Below are positions 54,806 to 63,192 of a DNA stretch of 64,000 nt, piece after piece (the first letter of the stretch is position 1; each line of letters begins with the position of its first letter). Position numbers and translations under genes: made by a program. Source of the stretch: JAFAGX01 sp035623335 (lineage in GTDB: Bacteria > Acidobacteriota > Terriglobia > Terriglobales > Acidobacteriaceae); contig DASPTQ010000073.1 of assembly GCA_035623335.1 (NCBI GenBank), positions 11,200 through 75,199 of the forward strand, written 5' to 3'. The notes under the pieces were generated by a model. It saw only the letters and a program-made list of their open reading frames with translations, made no database searches and was not told where the DNA came from.

Positions 54806-56398
54806 ATGCCAATCGGAAGAACAGCGACTGAGGTTCTGTTCTTGATGTTCGTTGGGTTGACACTCTCACCCGGTGCTTACGGCCAGCAGAAGCCCAACAT
54901 CATTTTCATCATGGGTGACGATATTGGTTGGGCCAATATCGGTGTCTACAACCAAGGGATCATGGCGGGCCGGACACCGAATCTGGATAAGCTCGCGGCC
55001 GAAGGAATGCGGTTCACCGACTACTATGCCGAGGCTAGTTGCACTGCGGGCCGGGCCAACTTTATCACCGGCGAAATTCCCATCCGCACGGGGCTCACCA
55101 CCGTAGGCCAGGCTGGCTCGCCGCTCGGTATACCGGATGAAGCTCCGACGATTGCGACCGTGCTCAAGTCGATGGGCTACGCCACAGGCCAGTTCGGGAA
55201 GAACCACCTGGGGGACCTCAACAAGTTTCTTCCCACGGTCCACGGCTTCGACGAGTTCTTCGGCTACCTTTATCATCTCGACGCTATGGAGGACCCGTGC
55301 CATCCGAATTATCCCTCAGCATTGAAGGACACGGTGGGGCCTAGGCACATGGTCCACAGTTGGGCAACGAATGTCGATGATCCTACCGAGCAGCCGCGCT
55401 GGGGTAAGGTCGGAAAGCAGAAAATCGAGGATGCCGGAGAACTCTGTCCGGAGCGGATGAAGACTGTAGACGACGAGATCCTGTCCAATGCGCTCGCGTT
55501 CCTCGATAAGGCCAGAAGAGAGAACAAGCCGTTCTTCTTATGGCTCAACCCGACGCGCATGCATGTGATTACTCACTTGTCGGAGAAGTACGAGAAAATG
55601 CGCACTCCTGAGAATGGGTGGTCCGTCCAGGAAGCGGGGATGGCGCAGCTCGACGACATCGTCGGTTCTGTCATGAAATACCTGAAGGATAACGGTCTTG
55701 ATAACGACACTATTTTGGCTTTCAGCACTGACAACGGAGCAGAGAACTTCACTTGGCCCGACGGCGGCCAGACTCCGTTCGCTGGTGGCAAAGGGACCGC
55801 ATTGGAAGGCGGCTTCCGAGTACCTATGATCATCCGCTGGCCGGGGAAAGTGCCTGCGGGGAAGGTTGAGAACGGCATTGTTTCCGGACTGGACTGGTTC
55901 CCAACATTCGTTGCGGCAGCCGGTAACCCCAACATCGTCGAACAACTTAAAGCAGGCAAGCAAATCGGCGACCGCACTTACAAAGTTCATCTCGATGGCT
56001 ATGACCAGACGGACCTCATCACAGGCAAGAGCCCGTCAAAACGCCACGAGATCTATTACTTAACCGAGACGACCCTTGCGGCGGTGCGTATTGACGACTA
56101 TAAGTATCGATTTACCGATCAGCCGAACGGCTGGCTCGGTGCAACAGTCAAAGTCGACTGGCCGATCCTCACTAATCTTCGTTTGGACCCCTACGAACGT
56201 ACGGGCATGACGGGATCACTAGCTTACTATAACTGGTTTGCCTACGAATTCTGGCGCTTCGTGTTTGTCAAGAACGAAGTAGCGAAAGCAGCCCAGACCT
56301 TCCTTGAGTTCCCCCCGATGCAGAAAGGCGCAAGCTTCAATTTGCAGCAACTCAAGGAAGAGCTGGACAAGAAGATGGCTTCGCAGGCCAGCCAATAA
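54806..56398 (+). CDS. Secreted arylsulfatase, CTAGR type
   Basis: A 530-residue exported sulfatase. The signal peptide ends near YGQ (26). PNIIFIMGDDIGWAN gives the first metal Asp pair, and ASCTAGRANFITG places Cys79 for conversion to formylglycine in the CxAxR variant of the motif. STDNGAENFTWPDGG and GGFRVPMIIRWPGKV are further conserved blocks. ATG 54806 has AGAGGAGG at a good distance and was preferred to a longer frame (54719). It lies upstream of a sugar permease and a dehydrogenase, which would suit use of a sulfated sugar or inositol derivative, but a 440-base gap makes one operon unlikely. Confidence 0.93.
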   Translation: MPIGRTATEVLFLMFVGLTLSPGAYGQQKPNIIFIMGDDIGWANIGVYNQGIMAGRTPNLDKLAAEGMRFTDYYAEASCTAGRANFITGEIPIRTGLTTVGQAGSPLGIPDEAPTIATVLKSMGYATGQFGKNHLGDLNKFLPTVHGFDEFFGYLYHLDAMEDPCHPNYPSALKDTVGPRHMVHSWATNVDDPTEQPRWGKVGKQKIEDAGELCPERMKTVDDEILSNALAFLDKARRENKPFFLWLNPTRMHVITHLSEKYEKMRTPENGWSVQEAGMAQLDDIVGSVMKYLKDNGLDNDTILAFSTDNGAENFTWPDGGQTPFAGGKGTALEGGFRVPMIIRWPGKVPAGKVENGIVSGLDWFPTFVAAAGNPNIVEQLKAGKQIGDRTYKVHLDGYDQTDLITGKSPSKRHEIYYLTETTLAAVRIDDYKYRFTDQPNGWLGATVKVDWPILTNLRLDPYERTGMTGSLAYYNWFAYEFWRFVFVKNEVAKAAQTFLEFPPMQKGASFNLQQLKEELDKKMASQASQ

Positions 56399-56837
56399 GG
56401 GGGCAAATCCAGGAAGCGATCAAGGCCCATGCGTGCTAGTAGCGAGAATACGCAATAGGGCGGCTCTTTGCTGCGCCTAGGCGAAATCAAGTCTTATCAA
56501 GTCTAGCGAAAGGGCGCTGCACGGAATGCTTCGGCTTGGAGCCGGTTTCCGGAGCACAAATGGAGAACAGAACTGCGTCATCTCGAAAGAGGTTGACAGC
56601 ATTTCTTGCGGAGGTGTATACAGTCACCCCTAAGCGGTTAGAGCGAGGTGTTCGGTTTGGTCTGCTCTCAACCGCCCGCGACGAGTCTCGTCTGTTGGCG
56701 CCTTGTGGTTCGGAGACGAATAATCCCATACCGTAACAGAGAGCCGGAAATAAGGTCTTGGCTCAGGCCAATCTTCCACGACATCCACTTTTGGGTGCCT
56801 TTGGCGGCTTTAGCTGCCGGGGCCTTAATTTTGTATC
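56399..56837. other. Intergenic region, no convincing gene
   Basis: About 440 bases after the second sulfatase. Short frames lack domains. No terminator or clear promoter was recognised. Confidence 0.4.
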
Positions 56838-58166
56838 TTGTCCAATGAAGAGTGCCCCGAAGCAGCGCGCGTGAATTCAACTATCGCCACCGAAGCCGTC
56901 ACGGAGCGCTCTCGACAGCAGAAGCTTCAATTTCTTGGTATTTTCTGCGGCTTCGCCGCTGCACTCTGGCTAGCAGGCGCGGAAGCGCCGACCAAGTTAG
57001 TAACGGTTGCTGTCTCGCCTTTCGTCATTTCATTCATGATGGTGCTCGGCGCGTTCGTTTCACGTTGGAGCTTGCCTGCCCTAATCCTCGGCACCTCCGG
57101 GACCTTCTCCGATATTCGCAAAGTGCCTCACTTGATCGTGTGGGGTGTTATGGCCGGTTGTCTTTGGGCCGTCGGCAACACATTGACTGTATTCGCGGTT
57201 CGCGATATCGGCTTGAGTATCGCCTTCCCTTTGTGGAACGCGAACAGTTTGATTGCAATTATCTGGGGCACTCTTCTGTTTAAAGAACTGCACCGCGCTG
57301 GTTGGTTGCGCTGGTTCGGAGTTGTCGGTGGCGCGCTCGTAATGTTTATTGGGGCCGTGTTGCTATCGTTTGTTTCGAGTTCGCACGCCGCATCCGAACA
57401 CCCAATTCGCGGCGTAGCGGCCGCATTGGGAGCTGGCCTGATGTTCGGCTCCCAGTACATACCTTTTCGCAAAGCGTACATCACAGGCCTCAACCCGTTG
57501 ACCTTTTTAACGTTCTTTACCTTCGGCGAAATGACCACGATGACCATCATCGCGGTAGGTTTTACGGGAGGGCTGTGCCCTTTTATCCGCGAACTGGCGC
57601 TTTATGGCGAAATATTGTTCTGGCCACTTCTTGGCGGGTTTATGTGGGTGGTTGGCGATTTGTTTCAAAATTACGCCGCGAAGTACGTAGGCATCAGCCG
57701 TGGAGTTCCTTTGTCGAATACCAACCAGCTTTGGGGTTTAGTCTGGGCCACGATGGTATTCAGCGAGCTTCACGGATCGGGCTGGAACATCTACGCAAAG
57801 GTCGCCGGCGGGTCGCTATTGATGGCCTTGGGAGCATTGGCAATCGCTTTTTCATCCGCAACCTCTGACGAATATACGAGCTGGAAGGAAGCGGCCAAAC
57901 GAGAGAGCGATCTGTACGGCGTCGAGCCTTCCTATGTGCTAGCACACATGGAGGGTAGCAACGAGGAGGTTACGCGTGCACGGCGGACATGGATCGATTG
58001 GCTGCTCATCAGCATTGCGACTTGCGTCTTCATCGGGTTTGGCGCGATTGCCCGCCTTCCCCACATGGACCTTCAGTGGGGCTGGCTCGTCGCACTGACC
58101 GGCGCAATGCTGCTGGTATTGATTGCCGGAGTTATGATGCTCTGGCGGATCACACGCTTCGACTAA
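56838..58166 (+). CDS. GRP/RhaT-like sugar permease (drug/metabolite transporter superfamily)
   Basis: A 442-residue membrane protein with ten predicted helices spread from about residue 30 to 435. The two-fold repeat typical of the superfamily is visible: VWGVMAGCLWAVGNTLTV / IGLSIAFPLWNANSLI / WGTLLFKELH in the first half, and WPLLGGFMWVVGDLFQNYA / VGISRGVPLSNTNQLWGLVW / VFSELHG in the second. This resembles the glucose/ribose porter and RhaT groups. A soluble loop (about 350-390) interrupts the last helices. The frame opens at TTG 56838; GTG 56870 is an alternative and neither has a clear ribosome site. Proximity to a dehydrogenase of the inositol group suggests a polyol or sugar substrate. 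Confidence 0.82.
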   Translation: MSNEECPEAARVNSTIATEAVTERSRQQKLQFLGIFCGFAAALWLAGAEAPTKLVTVAVSPFVISFMMVLGAFVSRWSLPALILGTSGTFSDIRKVPHLIVWGVMAGCLWAVGNTLTVFAVRDIGLSIAFPLWNANSLIAIIWGTLLFKELHRAGWLRWFGVVGGALVMFIGAVLLSFVSSSHAASEHPIRGVAAALGAGLMFGSQYIPFRKAYITGLNPLTFLTFFTFGEMTTMTIIAVGFTGGLCPFIRELALYGEILFWPLLGGFMWVVGDLFQNYAAKYVGISRGVPLSNTNQLWGLVWATMVFSELHGSGWNIYAKVAGGSLLMALGALAIAFSSATSDEYTSWKEAAKRESDLYGVEPSYVLAHMEGSNEEVTRARRTWIDWLLISIATCVFIGFGAIARLPHMDLQWGWLVALTGAMLLVLIAGVMMLWRITRFD

Positions 58167-58255
58167 CGACGAATTCCCACATTCGCGTGACAAATTCTAA
58201 GGTATAAAGCTCCCATGGTTATCCGAATCGGAACGCGCCCGTTAGATGCGGAATC

Positions 58256-58459
58256 ATGGAAGTCGCCACGAGCTGGGCCGGACTCAGACTTATGAAACCG
58301 TTCTCGACGAGATGGTTTTCAGCAGAATACAGCGGGGTGACGCTGACCTTCGAGAACGGCGCGCTCGGAACAATAGAGAATAGCCGCAAGGCGGTATACG
58401 GATACGATCAGCGTGTCGGTTCCGAATGGATGATTGCTATCAGCAAGCTATGGGATTAG
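58256..58459 (+). pseudogene. Fragment of a Gfo/Idh/MocA dehydrogenase
   Basis: Within this 67-codon frame VTLTFENGALGTIENSRKAVYGYDQRV matches, with many substitutions, the C-terminal strand-helix of the intact dehydrogenase just downstream (there VNLTFENGSLGVVQLSRNAVFGYDIRT; given in parts here). No other part of the enzyme is present. The divergence argues for a remnant of a distinct paralogue rather than a fresh tandem copy. Confidence 0.7.
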
Positions 58460-58522
58460 CCGCGACGAAGTTAGTGAAGGAAAGTCGCGCAGTGACAATC
58501 GCGAAAATTATTTAGCGGGGAT

Positions 58523-59557
58523 ATGAAATCACGGCTCAATGTCGGAGTGATTGGGCTCGGTCGGCTTGGTCGTGTATACGCCGAGGACCTGGCGCGCTAC
58601 GTGTCGAACGCTAGTCTGGTTGCGGTAGCGGACAATCGAGCAGATGTTGCGGCAAGGTTTGCGCAAGAATATGGTGTTCCGAAATGGTATGAATGCCATC
58701 GCGATTTGTTGAATGATGAAGATGTTGCCGCAGTCGCGGTCATCACCCCCACAAGCACGCACAAAGAAGTGGTCATTGAAGCCGCAGGTCGCGGCAAGGC
58801 AATCTTCTGCGAGAAACCGATTTCGCTGTCGATTGCGGACGCGACTGAAATGGTCGATGCAGTTGAGCGGAGCGGTGCCTTCTTCCAGATGGGTTTTCAG
58901 CGCCGGTTTGACACGGGCTACATTGAAGCCAAACACAAGATCGATGCCGGAGTCATAGGGACTCCGGTGCTCATCGCCTTAATTTCGCGAGATCCCTTCG
59001 CACCGCCACTGGAGTTCTGCGATCCTAAGGCTAGTGGTGGCTTGATCCTCGACATGGGCATCCATGATTTTGACCTCGCGCGAATGTTCGTGGGCGAAGT
59101 TAAGACCGTCTATGCGACCGGCGGGGCTCTGGTCTATCCGGAAATGAAATCAGTTGGTGACATCGACAACGCTGTCGTGAACCTGACTTTCGAAAACGGC
59201 TCCCTCGGGGTTGTGCAGTTGAGCCGGAATGCGGTGTTTGGATATGACATCCGAACAGAAATATGGGGGACCAAAGGGTCACTGCAGATCGGATATTTCC
59301 GGCACACCCCTGTACTTGTCATGACCAAAGAAGGTATCGCTCACGATGTGGTGCCGCATTTCATGCAAAGGTTTGAAGACGCCTACCTGGCGCAAATTCA
59401 GGATTTCGTGCACAACGCACTGAACGGCGGCGAACCTTCAATCAGCGGCACGGATGGGATAGCAGCCTTGCAGATAGGCTTTGCGGCTACGGAATCGTGG
59501 CGGGAAGGCAGGCCTGTCGCGGTACGGTATGAGAACGGCCAGGCCAAGGCGCCTTAG
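58523..59557 (+). CDS. Gfo/Idh/MocA-family oxidoreductase, inositol 2-dehydrogenase-like
   Basis: A 344-residue NAD(P)-dependent dehydrogenase. The Rossmann motif GVIGLGRLG starts at residue 8. CEKPISL carries the conserved EKP substrate-side Lys, and MGIHDFDLARM holds the catalytic His and a nearby Asp. The C-terminal domain is complete (VNLTFENGSLG, WGTKGSLQIG). The closest functional group by pattern is myo/scyllo-inositol dehydrogenase, which oxidises the polyol to inosose; the exact substrate is not certain. The ATG follows a GCGGGG element. It lies downstream of the sugar permease in the same direction. Confidence 0.9.
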   Translation: MKSRLNVGVIGLGRLGRVYAEDLARYVSNASLVAVADNRADVAARFAQEYGVPKWYECHRDLLNDEDVAAVAVITPTSTHKEVVIEAAGRGKAIFCEKPISLSIADATEMVDAVERSGAFFQMGFQRRFDTGYIEAKHKIDAGVIGTPVLIALISRDPFAPPLEFCDPKASGGLILDMGIHDFDLARMFVGEVKTVYATGGALVYPEMKSVGDIDNAVVNLTFENGSLGVVQLSRNAVFGYDIRTEIWGTKGSLQIGYFRHTPVLVMTKEGIAHDVVPHFMQRFEDAYLAQIQDFVHNALNGGEPSISGTDGIAALQIGFAATESWREGRPVAVRYENGQAKAP

Positions 59558-59646
59558 TTTAGAGCGGTAGACGTTTTCGGGCTAGCTGCTCCGCTGCACA
59601 AAGGACTTGACAAGGTGAGCCGGCCGTTTTCGCCCCCCACTCACAG

Positions 59647-59870
59647 TCAAAAGGTTCGGTCCATCAGAGCCAAAGCCTGCCGCTCGGAGTCAAAGCGTAC
59701 CATCACTTCGTACGTGTTCATTCCGGCGTTGACCCTCGAATATGCTGGCGTCCACGATGTTGAAAGGGCCGTAATCGAACACGCCCCTCCAGTATGCAGG
59801 CGTTTCCTCGATCACCTGTACGTGCGCCGCAGAATTAGCCTGCGCCGGAAGCAAAATAATTGGAATTTGG
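59647..59870 (-). pseudogene. Possible short frameshifted gene remnant
   Basis: On the minus strand one frame reads LPAQANSAAHVQVIEETPAYW then RGVFDYGPFNIVDASIFEGQ, and another picks up MNTYEVMVRFDSERQALALM ending at 59647. Both have protein-like composition and join near 59715 by a one-base shift. I do not recognise the family, so this is a weak call. Confidence 0.3.
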
Positions 59871-59908
59871 TAGTCAGGTAGTCACGTGCTGTAAATAGCA
59901 GAATCTAT

Positions 59909-60169
59909 GTCCGTTCTGAGACAAGGGAGCGTCTGCTGCGGCGCCTGCCGCATGAGGTCAAGACTCCCGCCGCTTCTACGATTCACGCGGTGCTGGATCG
60001 CCACGGCCTGGTCAAGTCGATGGGTCGGCGCCACAGTCGAGCCGAGGGTACGCCCTTGTCCGAGGGCCTGCATCCCAACGATCTCTGGTGCACCGATTAC
60101 AAGGGCGAGTTTCAGTTGAACGATAACCATATTAGGAAAATTATGGATGCTGCATCAGAAGGAAGATAA
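59909..60169 (+). mobile_element. IS481-type transposase fragment
   Basis: The open frame encodes ETRERLLRRLPHEVKTPA, STIHAVLDRHGLVK, AEGTPLSEGLHPNDLWCTDYKGEFQL, and then loses similarity near 60125. This is the end of the HTH part and the first strand of the DDE domain (first catalytic Asp in WCTDYKG) of an IS481-family integrase-type transposase. Full transposases are about 300-400 residues; both ends are missing and no terminal repeats were found. Confidence 0.85.
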
Positions 60170-60193
60170 CGATAGCTACACTGGAAGGTGCCA

Positions 60194-60577
60194 TCAGTTG
60201 CTCGTTACGCGAGAGTTTTTTGCGGATTCGTTTCGGCCAGCGTTCTTGAATTCTTCTGTATTGAGAAATTGGAGAAGGTCGCGCACCAATTCTTTTCGTT
60301 TTTCGTTTGGCACTCCTTTCGGGAGCGTATCGGCGAGCGAAACTGCAAGATGAATGTGCATCATGAGGTACAGGGCCTCATCCGTTAAGTCATCGCCGAA
60401 TGTCTTAAGGAGGTGATACATATGATTGAAGTATTCGGTGCGGATCCTCTTTTGGGTAACTGCGATTTCGAACTTTTTAATTATCTTTGTTTGATAGAGA
60501 GTGCGGACGAATCGGTTTAATTCTCTGGTTAGGGCCGGGAATTCATGCTTTGTGAGCTTTGCGAGGTCGTCTGCCAT
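60194..60577 (-). CDS. Small helical protein of unknown function, in a tandem pair
   Basis: A 127-residue, almost wholly helical and charged protein (LTRELNRFVRTLYQTKIIKKFEIAVTQKRI in the first half, residues about 17-46; YLMMHIHLAVSLADTLPKG in the second). No family was recognised. Its ATG comes one base after the stop of the 60579-60806 frame, so the two are coupled. Composition is more AT-rich than the surroundings, and it sits between an IS481 fragment and a tRNA 3' end, which suggests acquired DNA. A toxin-antitoxin or phage origin is possible but unproven. Confidence 0.5.
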   Translation of the reverse strand: MADDLAKLTKHEFPALTRELNRFVRTLYQTKIIKKFEIAVTQKRIRTEYFNHMYHLLKTFGDDLTDEALYLMMHIHLAVSLADTLPKGVPNEKRKELVRDLLQFLNTEEFKNAGRNESAKNSRVTSN

Positions 60578-60578
60578 A

Positions 60579-60806
60579 TCAGTTCCAGTCGCCGCCCCCG
60601 TCCTGATAACCCGGTAGGGCCAACGTAGCGACGGGCATCTCGAACCGATAGTCGGATACGATTTTCTGCGTAAAGCAATAGCGGTACGAAGAAAAGTGAG
60701 AGATGCCCGTCGCTAGACGGAGACGGGGTGGCATATCAGTTACATCACTGTTTATATGTGTTTCGCGCCATTCGGCGCGATTTTTTTCGGTAGCGGTATC
60801 GAACAT
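60579..60806 (-). CDS. Small ORF with a long inverted repeat, upstream partner of the 127-residue protein
   Basis: A 75-codon frame starting at ATG 60806, with a TATTAT element about 25 bases upstream on this strand. The protein (TEKNRAEWRETHINSDV near the start, YQDGGGDWN at the end) matches no family I know. It contains a perfect 16-base inverted repeat and a plus-strand terminator-like hairpin, both unusual inside a coding region, so it may instead be an RNA locus. The near-overlap with the next gene favours coding. Low confidence. Confidence 0.35.
   Translation of the reverse strand: MFDTATEKNRAEWRETHINSDVTDMPPRLRLATGISHFSSYRYCFTQKIVSDYRFEMPVATLALPGYQDGGGDWN
60626..60715. repeat. Perfect 16-bp inverted repeat with 58-base loop
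   Basis: TAGCGACGGGCATCTC (60626-60641) and GAGATGCCCGTCGCTA (60700-60715) are exact inverse complements. The inner sequence has a further 6-bp match (TTTTCT/AGAAAA). A structured RNA, a miniature element or a recombination site would all fit. Confidence 0.7.
60763..60787 (+). terminator. Intrinsic terminator on the plus strand
   Basis: TCGCGCC-attc-GGCGCGA followed by seven T is a textbook Rho-independent terminator. No plus-strand gene precedes it closely, so it may end a small RNA that includes the 60626-60715 inverted repeat. Confidence 0.6.
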
Positions 60807-61177
60807 ATGGCGACACCAGAAAAGGCGGGCGTATAATACCACAACCTTGACCCGAAAGGGTAAGGGCACGGGCATCATGCGTGCCCGAGGCATAGGGTTT
60901 ATAGTTCGTCTTAAGAGCGGATCGCTCAATCTCTCACCGTTACTTGCCACCACCAGCCTGTTTTTGCCGTGTCAGTCTACGCGCGTCGGCAATGAGGCCC
61001 AACGGAAGGCGCAAGTACCACGCTTACCTGCGGGATCAACGCGGCCAGTCTCCGCGCTCGTGCCACAACAAATTCAGCAACGTGATGACGTTCCCAATGC
61101 CCGAGGAACAATGTCGGGGAGCCGACGCCAGCGTGGGCATCGGAAACCGAAGACTTTATGCGACGATCGCGGTCGGA
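60807..61177. other. Non-coding stretch with hairpins before the tRNA fragment
   Basis: About 370 bases. GGGCACG/CGTGCCC (60864-60886) forms a 7-bp hairpin, and ACCC-gaaa-GGGT lies just before it. No gene is supported. The TATAAT-like run near 60832 reads on either strand. Confidence 0.4.
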
Positions 61178-61227
61178 ATCGCCTTGGGCGCAGGGGGTTG
61201 TAGGCTCAAATCCTATCGCCGCGACCA
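61178..61227 (+). tRNA. 3' fragment of a tRNA-Pro gene (probable attachment-site remnant)
   Basis: The sequence holds a TGGG anticodon-side piece, then GCAGGGGGT, a T-stem and loop (GTAGG-ctcaaat-CCTAT) and CGCCGCGACCA with the encoded CCA end. It resembles tRNA-Pro (anticodon TGG) from the anticodon loop onward. The 5' half is absent: no complementary acceptor strand, D-arm or 5' anticodon stem lies at the required distance. The T-loop has C and A where TTCGAAT would be usual. A tRNA 3' end alone is the classic footprint of an integrated element's att site. Confidence 0.65.
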
Positions 61228-63066
61228 ATCTCTCCTCCTTGCTACGGCATTCCCGAGTGAACCGGCCTGCTGCGCTCCGGCGGCGACCCCAGTCTTCCGC
61301 TTTCCGACCCACTCACGGACGCGCTTATCCAGCACATCCAGCGGCAGCGCGCCGCTGTCCAGAATCTCGTCGTGAAAGTCGCGGATGTTGAACTTATCCC
61401 CCAACTGCTCCTTCGCATACTGGCGCAGCTTGAGAATTTCCAGCTGCCCCAGCTTGTAAGCCAGCGCCTGGCCCGGCCACGCAATGTAGCGATTCACCTC
61501 GCTCTGCACGTTCGGCTCATCCATAGCGGTGTCTCGGTGGAAGTACTCCACCATCTGATCGCGCGACCAGTGCTTCTCGTGCACGCCGGTATCGACCACT
61601 AACCGAATCGCCCGCCACATCTCGTTTTCCAGCCGTCCATAGTCGCTGTACGGATCCTGATATCGCCCCACTTCTTTCCCCAGCCGCTCGGAATACAGCG
61701 CCCAGCCCTCGACAAAAGCGGTGTAGTCCTCATAGCGCCGGAACGCAGGCTGATCCTGCATCTCCTGCGCTATGGAAAGCTGCAAGTGGTGCCCCGGAAT
61801 CCCTTCGTGATACGCGATTGCCTCAATATTCAGCACCAGCCGGTGCTCGGGATCCCACTCGTTCACATTGATATGTCCCGGACGCGAGCCATCGGCCGTG
61901 CCTTCGGTGTAATCCGCCGGAACCGCATCTTTCGCGCGCGACTCGTCCATCGGAATCACCTCCAGCTTGCTCTTCGGCAGATGCCCGAAAAGCTGGGGCA
62001 GCTCCGCCTCCATCCCCGTCGTGTAATGCTGATACAGGTCGAGCACCTGTTGACCCGACGTGGCATAGAAGCGGCGCTCATTCTTCACGTGTTCATTCAG
62101 GTTGGCGAGATCTTTGAATCCAAGCTTGTGCGCCAGTGCAAGCATCTCGGCTTCAATTTCCTCGACTTGCTTGAGCCCGATCTCGTGAATCTCCTCCGGC
62201 GTCAGGTCAATAGTGGTCATCTGCCGAATTTCATAACGATATCGTTCCGCCCCGTCGGGCAGCGCCCAGATGCCGGGTTCCACTCGCCCCTTCGGTACAT
62301 ATTCGTCGCGAACGAACGCCGTGAAGTGCGCATATGCCGGCAACACCGAATTGCGCACAGCGGCCCTCCCTGCCTCGCGTAGCCGCTTTTGATCGGCCTC
62401 CGGAATCGTCTTCGGAAAATTGAAAAACGGCTGCGCGAAGGTCGATTTCTCCGGCGCCTGCGTGGCCAGCGTGTTGCATTGCGTGACAACTTTCTCCAGC
62501 AGAAAGCGTGGCGGCATCAATTTATCGTTCATGCCCTTCCGCATCATCACCGTCGTCTGATCCAGCAGCCGCGGCACTTGATTCAGCCGCGAAACATAGT
62601 CCTCATAATCCTTCACCGACTGAAACGAGAGAACGTTGACAAGGTCAGGCAATTCAATCTGAACCCCGTTCTGCTGGCTCACCGGCATCTCCCACAATTT
62701 GAAACGCGCTCCCTCCACTTGCATCTTGAGATCGCGCACGATCAGCATCTGGTTGAGCGCATCCTGCTCGGGAAATCCGCTGCTGTCGATGGCTTTGAAG
62801 CGCGTCAAAAATTCCGTCGTCTCCTCCAGATTTTTGTCGATCGCTTCCTGCGAAAAGTCATCCAGCTTGTCGTTCCATCGCTTATCGCCGAGGAAAGAGG
62901 CAAAGATCGGGCTGGTGCGCAGCCGGTATTCCCATTGCTCCGCCAGCAGATCGTTGAGCGCCTTGCGCCGCGACTCCAGCGACGCAGGCGACGATTGCGC
63001 AGTGCTCATAGAGCAAAGCACTCGGAGCGCAACTGCAAACCAGAGACAAAGCGTGTGATGGCGCAT
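61213..63066 (-). CDS. Secreted DUF885 family peptidase-like protein
   Basis: A 617-residue exported protein. The signal peptide ends near STAQ (about 24). The DUF885 body runs from about 30 to 600, with the zinc motif HEGIPGHH (HExxGH-type) in AIAYHEGIPGHHLQ, and EGWALYSERLG beyond it holding the third ligand Glu. DUF885 members are thought to be metallopeptidases or carboxypeptidase-like enzymes. ATG 63066 follows AAGGAG and replaces a longer frame start (63117). The last residues (RRRDWSRR) and the stop lie inside the tRNA-Pro fragment, so the native C-terminus was probably changed by an insertion; family members usually end near the KRVREWV helix. Confidence 0.92.
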   Translation of the reverse strand: MRHHTLCLWFAVALRVLCSMSTAQSSPASLESRRKALNDLLAEQWEYRLRTSPIFASFLGDKRWNDKLDDFSQEAIDKNLEETTEFLTRFKAIDSSGFPEQDALNQMLIVRDLKMQVEGARFKLWEMPVSQQNGVQIELPDLVNVLSFQSVKDYEDYVSRLNQVPRLLDQTTVMMRKGMNDKLMPPRFLLEKVVTQCNTLATQAPEKSTFAQPFFNFPKTIPEADQKRLREAGRAAVRNSVLPAYAHFTAFVRDEYVPKGRVEPGIWALPDGAERYRYEIRQMTTIDLTPEEIHEIGLKQVEEIEAEMLALAHKLGFKDLANLNEHVKNERRFYATSGQQVLDLYQHYTTGMEAELPQLFGHLPKSKLEVIPMDESRAKDAVPADYTEGTADGSRPGHINVNEWDPEHRLVLNIEAIAYHEGIPGHHLQLSIAQEMQDQPAFRRYEDYTAFVEGWALYSERLGKEVGRYQDPYSDYGRLENEMWRAIRLVVDTGVHEKHWSRDQMVEYFHRDTAMDEPNVQSEVNRYIAWPGQALAYKLGQLEILKLRQYAKEQLGDKFNIRDFHDEILDSGALPLDVLDKRVREWVGKRKTGVAAGAQQAGSLGNAVARRRDWSRR

Positions 63067-63192
63067 CCGGGACTCCTTGCATGGGCCAGTCGTCAATACG
63101 CATAGAAAAAGATGCATCTGAGATTTCGTTCGTGGCCGGCTGCATGCGTTGCGATTTTACTCCGCATGACAAACCTCGGCTTCTATATGCTG

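Noticed and set aside
60579..60806. Retron-type msr/msd RNA
   Set aside because: The inverted repeat is suggestive, but no reverse transcriptase gene is adjacent.
61158..61391. 77-codon frame containing VVGSNPIAATNL
   Set aside because: This is the typical artefact translation of a tRNA 3' end and is antisense to the DUF885 gene.
62389..63105. 238-codon plus-strand frame
   Set aside because: Antisense shadow of the DUF885 gene, very rich in Arg, His and Leu, with no domain.
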